Of a stretch of 64,000 nucleotides of DNA, positions 52,242 to 61,401 are shown piece by piece. Position 1 is the first letter of the stretch, and each line of letters opens with the position of its first letter. The translations under genes and the position numbers were made by a program. The DNA comes from Blastococcus sp. HT6-4 (lineage in GTDB: Bacteria > Actinomycetota > Actinomycetes > Mycobacteriales > Geodermatophilaceae). Location of the stretch: NCBI RefSeq assembly GCF_039679125.1, contig NZ_CP155551.1, positions 2,046,001-2,110,000 of the forward strand, read 5' to 3'. The notes below the pieces were generated by a model. It saw only the letters and a program-made list of their open reading frames with translations, was not told where the DNA came from and ran no database searches.

Positions 52242-52320
52242 CCGTGTGCGTATGTAGCGTGTCGCCCCTCGGACACCGAGTTGAACCCCCACGGCTCTCG
52301 GGCCGGAGGGGGTTCTCTTG
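52242..52320. repeat. tRNA-Leu attachment-site scar (copy D)
   Basis: CCGTGTGCGTATGTAGCG then TGTCGCCCCTC, the shared core GGACACCGAGTTGAACCCCC and hairpin GAACCCCC/GGGGGTTC (52,283-52,315). Similarity with copy F continues about 160 bp further (to ~52,480), including CTCTGGTATCGGC and TACCCGCCGACTG. No gene is seen between here and 52,608. Confidence 0.85.
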
Positions 52321-52608
52321 TCTCTGGTATCGGCTTACCCGCCGACTGACTGAAGGACTGCATCGGCCGGCCGCTGGCCTGAGCCCTCGGGCGTCAACGG
52401 CCGCCCCTCATCGGCAAGTCGGCCGGGCGCGGGGCATTCCCCTCGAACCGGACGCCCGGCCTGAGTCCAGCCGGTCGACCCGGTGGAACCGTCTCCACAC
52501 CTGATGGCCGGCGTTCTCGAGGCTCGCTGATCGTGGCGGCCTGGCAGGCGAGGCGCGGATCGGCCGGACGTGTGCGGACCGCAAGAAGCGCTTTGCGCCA
52601 CGCGTCGC

Positions 52609-53325
52609 TCAGCGTGGTACTCGTTCGGAGAAGTCCAGAGTGCCCACGACGGAGCCGTCGGCCGCGTATCCGGTCAGTACGCCGTCGGACCCAGGCGGGA
52701 ACCACCCGTGCAAGAACCCGCGCGCGAGCACGGTCGGGTAGGTCGAGCCGTCGGGCAAGCGCAGTTCGCCGCGCACGGCGTTTCCGGCCGTCGTCACGTA
52801 CCCGACGTAGGGGGCGGTCGGGCCGATGCCCAGCTCCGTCCCGAAGTCGTTCGGGAACTCTGATGGACCGCACGCCCCGCCGTTCTCGTCGAAGTCGGCG
52901 GGTGCTGGTCCGGCAGCGCTTTCCGTCGTTTCGAACAGCTGTGCGGTGCACCAGGTGTAGCCGGTTGCGGGGTCTTCCTCCCAGGTCACCACCGTGAAGA
53001 CCCGTCCGTCGGGCCCAGGGGCGGTCCCGGCCCGCTGAACCGTCGCAGCAGCAAGGTCCGGCTGGGACCTCGCGCCGAGCAGGTCGGCGAGCCGGTCTGG
53101 CAGGAGGCCAGTGGCGGCTGCGGTCCCGATGCCACCGGCGAGCAACGCCCCGGACAAGACGCCCGACACGATCTTCCGGCGGTGGCGCCTGGGGAACCGT
53201 TGCTCCGGAGCGGCTGTGGTGAAGGCGGTGATGCGGGCGAGTTCAGCAGCCGACCAGTCCTCGTCCAGCGCGGGAGTCGGGCGAAGCGCCTTGAGGCGGG
53301 TGAGCGGATCGGTCCTCTCGGTCAC
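52609..53325 (-). CDS. Putative membrane-anchored anti-sigma factor
   Basis: A 238-aa protein encoded directly after an ECF sigma factor, overlapping it by 4 bases. A cytoplasmic N-terminus of about 45 residues (DPLTRLKALRPTPALDEDWSAAELARITAF) precedes a single membrane span (KIVSGVLSGALLAGGIGTAAATGLL, about residues 52-76). An outside domain of about 160 residues follows with two cysteines (YTWCTAQLF, GGACGPSEF). It has no zinc-binding HxxxCxxC motif. The anti-sigma role is inferred from position and topology. GTG behind AAGGAG. Confidence 0.65.
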   Translation of the reverse strand: MTERTDPLTRLKALRPTPALDEDWSAAELARITAFTTAAPEQRFPRRHRRKIVSGVLSGALLAGGIGTAAATGLLPDRLADLLGARSQPDLAAATVQRAGTAPGPDGRVFTVVTWEEDPATGYTWCTAQLFETTESAAGPAPADFDENGGACGPSEFPNDFGTELGIGPTAPYVGYVTTAGNAVRGELRLPDGSTYPTVLARGFLHGWFPPGSDGVLTGYAADGSVVGTLDFSERVPR

Positions 53326-53882
53326 GAGACACTCCTTGGATGTGTCGCTCGGATGCGGAGGGAGGCTGGCTCTGGGTCCGCGGTCGCCTCCCGCAATCGA
53401 CGGCGCGCGCGGTGCAACCGAACGGCGAAGGTGGAAGCCGAGCAGCCAGCCACCTGCGCGGCCTGGGTGGTGCTCAACCCGTCCCAGGCGACGAGCAGCA
53501 GCGCCTCCCGCTCGGTCGAGGTGAGCGTGGCCAGTGCCGCCAGCATCGCTTGGCGTTCGACAGCGGAGATCTCGGCCGCCGGGCCGTGCTCGGTCAGTTC
53601 GGCCAGCCGCTGCAACTCTCCCTGTAGCAGGGCTTGTCGGTAGCCCGAGCGACGGTGGTTGGTGAGCGTGTTGCGGGCGACGACGAGCAGCCAGGGCAAC
53701 GGCTCCCCCGGGACATCGGCCAGTCGCCGCCAGGCCACGAGGAATGTCTCCGACACGACCTCGTGCGCGGTCTCCGGGTCGGCGTGCCGCACCGCGTAGG
53801 CAAGCACCCGCGGGGCGTGCTCCTTCCAGAGCGCGGTGAACCGGCTGGTCTCGGGTTCCGCCGCCGGAACACTTCCCGTCAC
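53322..53882 (-). CDS. ECF-type RNA polymerase sigma factor
   Basis: A 186-aa sigma-70-family protein. Region 2 is FTALWKEHAPRVLAYAVRH to TFLVAWRRLADVPGEPLPWLLVVARNTLTNHRR, and region 4 is LAALATLTSTEREALLLVAWDGLSTTQAAQVAGCSASTFAVRLHRARRRL. The GTG start has AAGG 7 bases upstream and is preferred over an upstream TTG. Forms an operon with the putative anti-sigma factor. The signal is unknown. Confidence 0.88.
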   Translation of the reverse strand: MTGSVPAAEPETSRFTALWKEHAPRVLAYAVRHADPETAHEVVSETFLVAWRRLADVPGEPLPWLLVVARNTLTNHRRSGYRQALLQGELQRLAELTEHGPAAEISAVERQAMLAALATLTSTEREALLLVAWDGLSTTQAAQVAGCSASTFAVRLHRARRRLREATADPEPASLRIRATHPRSVS

Positions 53883-54083
53883 TCTCACACCTTGCAATGT
53901 CCGGCACCTGGCCGTTTCTTACGTCCGCAGCCCCGTGTCGTCCTGCCATACCTCCGCCCATCCGCTGGTCGCTCCAGCGCTACGGCTGGCGGCTTCGTGA
54001 CTCCTCGACGGCTGTGCCCGCTCGCGATCGCGCCGAGCGACGGCCGATCGCCGCCGGAGTTTCCCGTCACTGATTGCGGCAGA

Positions 54084-54575
54084 TCAGTCCTTCAATTCGC
54101 GAATGTCCTTGCCCTGTTCGGCGAACGCTTTGAAATCCTCCATGTGCTGTTGCGACTGCTTGCGGAAGACGCTGGGCATGAGAAACCCCACCAGCCGCAT
54201 CAGCGGACCGGCGAACCGGTATTCGCTCTCGCTCTCCCAGAGCGTCGACTCCGGACTGGCTTCGGTCAGCCGATCGCGCACGACGCTCCACATGCCCGCA
54301 CCGACGAGCTCTCGGTCGAAGTGAACGACGGTCTCTTCGGCGATCCCCTCCAGGTCTGCCGGATCCCGGCGTGTGATCGTCTCGGTGCACTCGAACTTCC
54401 GCTTCCCCGACTGCATCACGACCCGGGACCTGGTGCCGAGCTGTCCGTGTATCCCATCCACGGGCTCGTGCAGCACCATGCCTCGCAGCCACTTCGGTAG
54501 GTGTGCCGGGTCGGCGAGCAGCTGGGCCACCTTCTCTCGCGGCAGGGCGATCTCGATCGAGTTGGTGTACTTCAT
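54084..54575 (-). CDS. SRPBCC (START-like) family protein
   Basis: A 163-aa single-domain protein with a START-type hydrophobic pocket fold: MKYTNSIEIALPREKVAQLLADPAHLPKWLRGM opening, FECTETITRRDPADLEGIAEE mid-strands, and a long C-terminal helix with FRKQSQQHMEDFKAFAEQG, resembling DUF2505/polyketide-cyclase-like members. AGGAGGA lies 9 bases before the chosen ATG. Ligand unknown. The gap to the sigma gene (53,883-54,083) shows nothing else. Confidence 0.78.
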   Translation of the reverse strand: MKYTNSIEIALPREKVAQLLADPAHLPKWLRGMVLHEPVDGIHGQLGTRSRVVMQSGKRKFECTETITRRDPADLEGIAEETVVHFDRELVGAGMWSVVRDRLTEASPESTLWESESEYRFAGPLMRLVGFLMPSVFRKQSQQHMEDFKAFAEQGKDIRELKD

Positions 54576-54733
54576 GACGCGCATTCCTCCTGGGCGTGGG
54601 ACAACCTGCCTGTTGTGCTGCTCGTCGTGCTCCTCGACGGAAAGGCCTGGCATCCGTCTCGCGCATCGACACCTCGCATCGGCGGTGCGAGCGCCGGGAA
54701 TGCCGAGCAGCTCACCGCAGCGGGGATGTCAGG

Positions 54734-55378
54734 TCAGGTCGGGTCGGGCGCGTAGAACGTGGTGGTGGCCTCGACTGCGGCCGCGACGTGCTCCGGTTCG
54801 CCACCGGCGGCCAGGTGAGCATCGCCCCAGGCCGCGGCGCTTCGGCGGATGAACTCGCGCCCTTCGGGCGATTGCTGGACCACCTCGTGGTCGGCGGTCC
54901 CGTCACCGGCCAACAACCGGGTCAGGGCGAGGAGATGCAGGTCCCAGCCAACGCCGCCGGCACCGGGGCCGTAGGTCGGGAAGAGGGGCTCCTCGACGAC
55001 CGCTGCGTGGATCAGCGTGAACTCGGTGTCGCCGGTCGGGCCGGGGACCAGGCGCACTTCCACCTCGCTCGTGCCGGGCCAAGCGTCGGCGTCCGGCCCG
55101 TAGAGCCAGGACACCTTCAGCAGACGCGGCGGCTCGCACCGGAGGATCTCGCCGTGCTCGCCACTGCCCAACTCGAACGTGCCGCCGAGCCGCAGGTCCC
55201 CGGTGACCAGGCTCAACCAGCGGTGCAGCCGCTCGGGGCTGGTGACGGCGTCCCAGACGTCGTCGATCTGCGCTTCGTATCGCCGCCGCAACTCGATGGT
55301 GTACGCCTCGCCGGCGGGCACGCTGCCCTTACCCATCGCCCGGTGCGTGGCGGCCAGTTCGTCCAGTACGTCTTTCAC
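54734..55378 (-). CDS. AHSA1/SRPBCC-family protein
   Basis: A 214-aa protein with the activator-of-Hsp90-like START fold: YTIELRRRYEAQIDDVWDAVTSPERLHRWL, then GDLRLGGTFELGSGEHGEILRCEPPRLLKVSW and GWDLHLLALTRLLAG. It is paired with an ArsR regulator 1 bp upstream, a common arrangement for this family. Such pairs often respond to lipophilic or toxic compounds; the ligand here cannot be told. GTG start with an in-gene AGGGAAG ribosome site. Confidence 0.82.
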   Translation of the reverse strand: MKDVLDELAATHRAMGKGSVPAGEAYTIELRRRYEAQIDDVWDAVTSPERLHRWLSLVTGDLRLGGTFELGSGEHGEILRCEPPRLLKVSWLYGPDADAWPGTSEVEVRLVPGPTGDTEFTLIHAAVVEEPLFPTYGPGAGGVGWDLHLLALTRLLAGDGTADHEVVQQSPEGREFIRRSAAAWGDAHLAAGGEPEHVAAAVEATTTFYAPDPT

Positions 55379-55379
55379 G

Positions 55380-55787
55380 TCAGCTTCCCTTCGCTGCTGG
55401 ATCGGTCTCGTCCGCATCGATGCCGGGCTCGGCCGGTCGGGTGGGCTCCCCACCAGCCGGAGTCCGAGCTGCACGCCTGCCCCGGGCCAGTTCGGTCTCC
55501 AGAGCGTCGAGGCGTTGTTGCCACAACCGGCGAAACCGGTCCAACCATGCGTCGACCTCGCTCAGCGGCCCGGGCTCGACGGCATAGAACCGGCGAGCGC
55601 CCTCACGCCGCACCGACGTGAACCCGCTGTCACGCAGCACGCGCAGATGCTGTGAGACACCCGGCTGGGAGAGTCCGAACTCGGCCCGGATCACGTCCGT
55701 GACTTGGCCAGAGGTCTGCTCGCCGTCGGCGAGCAGCTCCAGTATTCGTCGGCGCACCGGGTCGCCGAGGACGTCGAACGCGTACAC
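55380..55787 (-). CDS. ArsR-family winged-helix regulator
   Basis: A 135-aa regulator. FDVLGDPVRRRILELLADGEQTSGQV and the recognition helix LSQPGVSQHLRVLRDSGFTSVRREGARRFYAVEP are typical. No metal-binding cysteines, so it is of the AHSA1-linked type rather than a metal sensor. The C-terminal ~45 residues are Pro/Arg/Ala-rich and probably flexible. The AT-rich upstream TTATATAAG (near 55,812) may be part of its promoter or operator. Confidence 0.88.
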   Translation of the reverse strand: MYAFDVLGDPVRRRILELLADGEQTSGQVTDVIRAEFGLSQPGVSQHLRVLRDSGFTSVRREGARRFYAVEPGPLSEVDAWLDRFRRLWQQRLDALETELARGRRAARTPAGGEPTRPAEPGIDADETDPAAKGS

Positions 55788-55929
55788 GAACAGGGACCGT
55801 ACCGGTCTTGGCTTATATAAGTCGATACGGACTTCTGGACGGGCGGCCAGGAAGATCCAGGGCCGGACACTTGCCCCCGGCAGTGACCTGCGTCACGATC
55901 TCGGGGCCCCGTCCGCCAAGGGAGTCCTG

Positions 55930-57369
55930 ATGCGCCTGCGACGACGTACCGCCCTGTTCGTCACCTTCGGCACCGCGGTGGCACTCGCACTGCCGGCTGG
56001 ACCGGCGGCCGCGCATCCAGGCGGCCACGGGCCCGGCGACGGCCCGGTGAGGGTGCAGTGCACCGCCGACGACACGGTGCACGTACCGGGCGCTGAGCTG
56101 GCCGTCACCGCCTGCTTGCCGGACGTCACCACCGCCGGGCTGCTCCAGGCACCCGCGGGCCAGTACACCGACCAGGCGGACTGGCTCTCTCTTCATGCGC
56201 CCGGCACGGCCAACCCCAGCGGTGTGCCGGGGGTGCAGGTCGACGGCTACTTCCCGGACACCTCGAGCTTCAACACCACCCACGGCTGGAACCACGACAG
56301 CCAGTTCGTGCTGCGCATCCCGGACAACTGGAACGGCGGCCTGGTGGTGACCGGCGCGCCGGGCAACCGCAAGCAGTACGCCAACGACTTCCTGATCTCC
56401 GACTTCGTCCTCGCCCAGGGATTCGCCTTCGCCTCCACGGACAAGGGCAACAACGGTGTCAACTTCTACCGCGACGGCGACCAGCCTGGCGACGCCGTGG
56501 CCGAGTGGCACGAGCGCGTGACCCAGCTCGCGATCGCTGCGCAGGGCGCGCTGCGCGAGCGCTTCGGCCACGCGCCCGAGCGGACCTACATGGCCGGCAT
56601 CAGCAACGGCGGTTACCTGGTGCGCTGGCAGCTGGAGAACCGCCCGATGCTGTACGACGGCGGTGTCGACTGGGAGGGGACCCTGTTCACGCCGGACGGG
56701 CCCAACCTGTTCACCTACCTGCCCACGGCCGTGCGCTTCATCCTGGGCCAAGCCGACGCAGAGGACATGTACGCCGCCGGCTTCGCCCGCGGGTCCGAGG
56801 CGCTGTGGCCGTACCACCAGCAGGTCTACTGGGGTCTGACGCAGAAGATCTACCGGGCCGAGTTCGACCCGGCGTACGACCCGGACTGCCCGGGGGCGAC
56901 GGCGGGCACGACGCTGCCCGAGATCCTGGCGCCGTGCGCGCATGACGCGGCCTACGACGCGTGGTTCGCCGACCCCGAGTCGGAGGCGGTGCACGACGCA
57001 CTGGCTCGGATCAGCCTGACCGGCAAGATCAAGAAGCCGCTGCTGACCCTGCACGGGACGCTGGACACCCTGCTGCCGATCGGCACCGACAGCGACGTCT
57101 ACGCCCAGATGGTCGCCGACGAGCACCGGAGCCGGTTGCACCGCTACTACCGCATCGAGGGCGGCAACCACGTCGACAGCCTGGTAGGGCTGGACCCGGA
57201 CACCCTGCGCCCGATGCTGCCCTGCTTCCGGACCGCCTTCGACGCCCTCACCGCCTGGGTCGAGGACCGCCAGCAGCCGCCGGCGAGCACGACCGTGCCG
57301 CGCCCGGCCGGCAACGGCGCCACCGACCCGGAGCTGTTGAACACCTGCTCGCTGAGTGCCTGGAACTGA
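55930..57369 (+). CDS. Secreted alpha/beta hydrolase (tannase/3HB-oligomer-hydrolase-like)
   Basis: A 479-aa exported hydrolase. Signal peptide: basic RLRRR, hydrophobic TALFVTFGTAVALALPAG and a cleavage-like PAAAHP near residue 30. The nucleophile is probably the serine of GISNGGYLVRW (near residue 222); LLTLHGTLDTLLPIG supplies the acid and GGNHVDSLVG the histidine. It fits the family of secreted polyester or tannase-type esterases; the exact substrate is unknown. Its last 130 bp and following 73 bp recur at 63.7 kb. Confidence 0.75.
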   Translation: MRLRRRTALFVTFGTAVALALPAGPAAAHPGGHGPGDGPVRVQCTADDTVHVPGAELAVTACLPDVTTAGLLQAPAGQYTDQADWLSLHAPGTANPSGVPGVQVDGYFPDTSSFNTTHGWNHDSQFVLRIPDNWNGGLVVTGAPGNRKQYANDFLISDFVLAQGFAFASTDKGNNGVNFYRDGDQPGDAVAEWHERVTQLAIAAQGALRERFGHAPERTYMAGISNGGYLVRWQLENRPMLYDGGVDWEGTLFTPDGPNLFTYLPTAVRFILGQADAEDMYAAGFARGSEALWPYHQQVYWGLTQKIYRAEFDPAYDPDCPGATAGTTLPEILAPCAHDAAYDAWFADPESEAVHDALARISLTGKIKKPLLTLHGTLDTLLPIGTDSDVYAQMVADEHRSRLHRYYRIEGGNHVDSLVGLDPDTLRPMLPCFRTAFDALTAWVEDRQQPPASTTVPRPAGNGATDPELLNTCSLSAWN

Positions 57370-57442
57370 CCCAGGTCTACCTGTCAGGTCACGCGCGGCG
57401 GCCGGCCATGCGCCCTGGCTCCTGATCGGACGCCGCGCCAGT
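57233..57442. repeat. Direct repeat, copy 1 (3' end of the esterase gene and flank)
   Basis: About 210 bp, spanning the last 45 codons of the esterase and 73 bp of downstream sequence, recurs at 63,726-63,935 with roughly 95% identity by eye and no length change. The differences cluster just before the stop codon (TGCCTGGAAC against CTCCGGGAGC). Confidence 0.9.
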
Positions 57443-57645
57443 GGCGCACGAACCCGGGTGCGACACCGTCACCCGATGGCGCTCCCCGGCTTCCGCCACG
57501 TGACCGCACCTCACCTCATCGGCACGCCCCGAGGGCAAGCCAGAAGATCGGCTCAGGAGTCGGCCGAGGCGAGCGGCCTCCGGGTGTTCTCCTCCCCCGG
57601 CGCCCCGCTGTGCCGCCGCGAGGCCGCGATCCGGGTCACTCGGAT

Positions 57646-57725
57646 GCGTGTGCGTATGTGGCGTGTCACCCCTCGGACACCGAGTTGAACCCCCACGGTC
57701 CTCATGGCGGTGGGGTTCTCTCGTT
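57646..57725. repeat. tRNA-Leu attachment-site scar (copy E)
   Basis: GCGTGTGCGTATGTGGCG then TGTCACCCCTC, the core GGACACCGAGTTGAACCCCC and hairpin GAACCCC/GGGGTTC (57,687-57,718). Followed by TGTCGGCACGTCTG, similar to the flank after the intact tRNA (CGCCGGCACGTCCG), so the tRNA-distal chromosome flank is copied too. Confidence 0.85.
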
Positions 57726-58128
57726 ACCGGTGTCGGCACGTCTGTTGGTCCGCTGAAGGGCACCAGCGGCGAGCCGTCTAGCGCGTCCTGTGGGGCGAAT
57801 TCGTCGTCCGGTCTCGGGAACGTGCCAGCTGGAGGCGGTCGACCGAGCCGTGGTGACCTGGTGGGCCGCCGGGAACTATGGTGGGCGTCTCGGCATGGCT
57901 GTCAGCGTCCCCGCTGGCGCCGGTGCTGTCGAATGGGCCGGTACCAGGCAGCCTTCCGCGACACGGGACGGGCTGGAGTCGAGGCACGGCGAGGTCCCCG
58001 CCCTCCTCGCGAGGCGTGGCGCACCGACCGGCCGGCTGACGGAAGACGGTCTGGTCGCCAAGACGGTCAAGACGTGGTGTCGGCGGTCCGGCCGCCCTGC
58101 CATCCGGCAGGAAGCGGGCCCAACGTCT
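57726..58128. other. Gap after scar E, no gene recognised
   Basis: About 400 bp with open frames on both strands but no recognisable family, ribosome site or codon pattern. Probably degenerate coding sequence. Confidence 0.4.
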
Positions 58129-58550
58129 CTACTGGCCGTGGGCGATGATCGCGCGCTTGCTGATACGCCAGCCTGCGGGGGTACGGGTCAAGGTGTCGAC
58201 GTACTGGCCGATGAGGAAGGGCATGGGGCCGGGCCGACTCTGACCGAGGCGCAGGTACTTGCTGCGCACGTCGACCTCGTCGCCACGGTCCTCGACCACC
58301 TCACTGTTCGTGGTGTGGTGTGACAAGCCGTGGCGCACCCCCGCCATACGCGTGAGTAGGGATCCACCGACGTACCGGTCATGGCCTCGAGGACGGCCTC
58401 GAGGCCAAGAACGACAGGACCTCCGCCGGCGGTCATGTCGAAGACCACGTCCGCGGTCATGACCGTGTCGAACGGCACGGCCGCCGAATCGAGCGCGTGC
58501 CCGTAGCGGGCGATGGTCTGCATGATGCCGAAGTAGTCCTCGAACCTCAT
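58129..58550 (-). pseudogene. SnoaL/NTF2-like protein, frameshifted
   Basis: N-terminal part MRFEDYFGIMQTIARYGHALDSAAVPFDTVMTADVVF with the SnoaL-like helices and DMTAGGGPVVLG is in one frame. From about 58,350 the remainder (GLSHHTTNSEVVEDRGDEVDV, TRTPAGWRISKRAIIAHGQ) continues in another. Together they give a normal ~140-aa SnoaL-like fold. Family members include ring-hydroxylating small subunits, cyclases and isomerases. Confidence 0.78.
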
Positions 58551-59036
58551 GCCTGCGCCTCTGCGTAGGTCTCGGCTGCGCCTCCGGCGGAGGTCCGTCG
58601 TGGGGTGAGGCCGAAGGATTGGGCGAGCAGCGTGTGGGAGTGGCGGCGGCCGTCCGGGTCGGCGATCCGGTTTTGGATCATGATCTCGTCCGCTGGGCTC
58701 TCGTCGACCATCCGCTCCAGCGTGGCCCGGACCTCGTCCGGGTTCCCGGCGACGAACTGCGGCCACTGATCGTCGACGATGGAGGTTGGCTGCTCCCGCT
58801 CGGTGGTCGTCAGTTCCCGGGCCGCCTCATCGGCCGACGGCAGTTGCGCATCCCCTCCGGTCGGCCGCAACCGGGCGTAGTAGCCCTTGGCCGAGCCGAC
58901 CAGGCGCTGCGCGTCTGTAGACGTGTCGCCGACGGTGACGTTCACGGCGAGGATCGCCCGCGGAGTTTCCAGACCGAAGCCCTGCCGCTGGAACTGTGCG
59001 CGGTAGGTGCGCAATGCCGGTGCCGCCCCGGGCGGG
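58547..59036 (-). pseudogene. C-terminal half of a luciferase-like (LLM) flavin monooxygenase
   Basis: About 160 codons: LRTYRAQFQRQGFGLETPRAILAVNV, SAKGYYARLRP and FVAGNPDEVRATLERMVDE, then PADEIMIQNRIADPDGRRHSHTLLAQ, matching the end of LLM-class oxidoreductases. The N-terminal half with the flavin site is absent; unrelated sequence abuts it at about 59,036. It overlaps the SnoaL-like start by 4 bases, so the two were once an operon. Confidence 0.78.
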
Positions 59037-59040
59037 TTGA

Positions 59041-59306
59041 TGAAGCCGGCGGACCCGCGCGGCGTTCGCCGCCGGGCTGGCCGGCCCGAGCATGGCCGGG
59101 GAGCTGGGTCGGGTTGCCGTTCCGGTCACCATCGTGCGCGGCACCCGCGATCGCGTGTCCCCCGCCCAGCGGAGTCGGTTGATGCACGACCGGCTCCCCT
59201 GCGCCGAGCTGGTGCTGCTCGAGGGGCGGGCCATGTCTCCATGGTCGAGCGGCCGGTCGAGGTCGCGGCCGTTCTGGACGGTGCTCCCCGCGTGGCGGCC
59301 GGGTAG
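59041..59306 (+). pseudogene. C-terminal fragment of an alpha/beta hydrolase
   Basis: AFAAGLAGPSMAGELGRVAVPVTIVRGTRDRVSPAQRSRLM is the acid-residue region of an alpha/beta hydrolase, and GHVSMVERPVEVAAVLDG, with the catalytic histidine, follows in another frame from about 59,228. No N-terminal part or nucleophile is present. It directly abuts the truncated LLM gene, so a deletion junction lies at about 59,036-59,041. Confidence 0.75.
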
Positions 59307-59308
59307 GG

Positions 59309-59753
59309 CCCCTACGTCCCCACGCGGGCCGCTCACAGCCGGGCATCAGCCACCTGCCTCGGACACCAAGTCCGACGCTCACGGCACCGCGACCGGTGGG
59401 CGTCCCCTGTCCCTGGAGCCGACACGTGCGCCGTGCTGATCACTAGGCCGGTGAGCGTCACGGTCAGGCGCCGACGACCACGGACCTGACTGATTCCGGG
59501 CGGCGCCACTCTCGACGAGCACGCGCAGCTGCTGGTCCCGTGCTGGAACTGTCGTTCCCCCTCACCGACGTGGTGCGTCCTGGCCCGATGCATCGGAGGA
59601 GGCACACAGCGCGGCAGCGGCGCCACCGCCGAGACCCGTGCCGGTGCGCCGGAAGCACGGTCCCTGCTGCCCACGGTGAATGGGGCAGCGTCCTGCGGGT
59701 AGCGGAGCGGAGGCAGAGCACCAACCCCTAGGCCGATGCGCTGGGAGATGAGG
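59309..59753. other. Gap upstream of the hemerythrin gene, no gene recognised
   Basis: About 440 bp with no recognised coding sequence. The last 60 bp contain GGGTAG at about 59,696, a possible -10 of a general-stress-type promoter, but no convincing -35 partner was found. Confidence 0.35.
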
Positions 59754-60320
59754 ATGACCGCCAGCACGGGAGAGCAGGACGTCGTCGACATCCTGACCAC
59801 CGATCACCACGAGGTACTCGCACTCGTCAGCCAGATCCCGACGGCTGATCCTGACCAACGGCGGGACATGACCGACACGGTCATCGCCGAGCTGATGCGC
59901 CACTCGGTCGCCGAGGAGATGTACGTCTACCCGGCAATGCGTGAGCATCTTCCCGACGGGGACGGGAAGGTTCAGCACGACATCCAGGAACACCAGGAGC
60001 TCGAGGAAGTCATGAAGGAGCTCGAGGGTCTCGACGCCGCGGACCCGCAGTTCCTGGAGACACTCGCACGTCTCGATGCGATCCTGCGCGACCACGTCTC
60101 GGATGAGGAGAGTGAGCAGTTCCCCATGCTGCGTGCACAGCTCTCCCGTGAACAGCTGGTCGAGATCGGCGAGAAGGTCGAGACGGCGAAGAAGGCAGCC
60201 CCGACCCGGCCGCACCCTGCGGCCCCGCACAGCGAGCTGTTCCACAAGCTCGTGGGGCCGGGTGTCGGTATGGTCGACCGGCTCAGGGACAGGCTCACCG
60301 GTCGGCAGAACAGCGCCTGA
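59754..60320 (+). CDS. Hemerythrin HHE-domain protein
   Basis: A 188-aa diiron-type protein. Ligands are visible in DILTTDHHEVLALV, IAELMRHSVAEEMYVYPAM, HDIQEHQELEEVMKEL and ILRDHVSDEESEQFPML, the H-HxxxE-H-HxxxE order of bacterial HHE domains. The C-terminal ~45 residues (PTRPHPAAPHSELFHKL) are outside the fold. Such proteins sense or buffer oxygen, NO or oxidants. ATG with GGGAGATGAGG upstream. Confidence 0.87.
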   Translation: MTASTGEQDVVDILTTDHHEVLALVSQIPTADPDQRRDMTDTVIAELMRHSVAEEMYVYPAMREHLPDGDGKVQHDIQEHQELEEVMKELEGLDAADPQFLETLARLDAILRDHVSDEESEQFPMLRAQLSREQLVEIGEKVETAKKAAPTRPHPAAPHSELFHKLVGPGVGMVDRLRDRLTGRQNSA

Positions 60321-60500
60321 CCGCCCGGCGACGTCGATCGGCGGCCGAGAGTGGCAGCGGGTTAGCTCGGCCGCCTGCCCTCGGACACATCGACATGGGG
60401 GCGGCCGGACCACGAGGACGTGGTCGGCGGTCCCTGCCGAGCTGGGCCGGGCCGGCGCGCGCGTACGCGGCGGCCCGAGCGGGTCTGGGCCGCTGCAGGA

Positions 60501-61238
60501 TCACCGCACCGGAGGGCGGACCGAGGCCATGGGCGGCAGGGTCCAGCACGCACCCAACGCGCGATCCAGGGTCCGGTCGAGCACGTCGAGGCCACCACCG
60601 GGATAGGGCGTGAGCTCACGGAACGACACGACCCGCAGCGGTGACCAGTCCGGCGTGTACACCCGTCGGAGGTGGTGGGCCCCCGAACCGGTCGGTGTCG
60701 ACCTGTACGAGCCGCATCCGGCCGCCGAACACGAGGAGCTTGTAGTCGGCGAGCGGCTCCCCGAGGAACTCCTCGACCAGCAGAAGCCGGCGCGCCTGGC
60801 TGTAGACCCGCTCACCCCGGGCGCGGTACAGCGGCTCGTCGAGCCAGCCGTCGGTGATCCGGAACAGCTGCTCGACCTCCGGTTCGCCCGACCCGAGCTG
60901 CACCCGCATGGTTCCGTGGTTGGGCTTGAGAACCCACCTCTCCGGCACGTCCATACCCGCCAGCTCCCGCACGTCCGTCCCGGACCACAGGACCCGCGGC
61001 ACCCGCAGGTCGGGGCACACCCGAGTGGCGTACTCCCTTATCCGCAGCTTGTCGCCCAGCTGCCCGATCAGCGTCCGCCGGTCGTTGACCACCCGCCAGT
61101 TGATCTTCTCCGTGAAGGTCCGTGGACGGCGGTCCCGCGGCCAGAGCCCGTGCGCCTCGCGGCAGAGCAGGGCGCGCTTCGGCCGGTCCGGGAGCCGGCG
61201 GAAGACGGCTCGGTAGGCGGGGTGGGCCGTCCTGACAT
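60501..61238 (-). pseudogene. TupA-like ATP-grasp protein, frameshifted at both ends
   Basis: The core HPAYRAVFRRLPDRPKRAL, TFTEKINWRVVNDRRTLIGQLGDKLRIREY, WVLKPNHGTM and VEEFLGEPLADYKLLVFGG is that of TupA-like ATP-grasp proteins of cell-surface polymer clusters. The ATG at 61,238 has an ideal AAGGAGGAG site but is out of frame with the core by one base. Near 60,685, in a run of Cs on the coding strand, the frame shifts again (HHLRRVYTPDWSPLRV). Two shifts suggest a dead gene, or two sequence errors. Confidence 0.75.
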
Positions 61239-61401
61239 GCTCCTCCTTGGTTGGGAGGCGGCGACCCGCCGCCGCCCGTACGGTCGGACCGACAGGGACG
61301 TCGGCTCCATGCCCACGGCGCCCACCGCGCCCACCCGCGAACAGGGAGAACCGGCTGCCAAAGACCGTGCTTCCAGTGGCGTCCACCAAGGTGGACGCCA
61401 C

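Noticed and set aside
22692..61400. CRISPR array or phage structural genes in the island
   Set aside because: The repeats are few, irregularly spaced and tRNA-derived; no cas, capsid, terminase or tail gene is seen.
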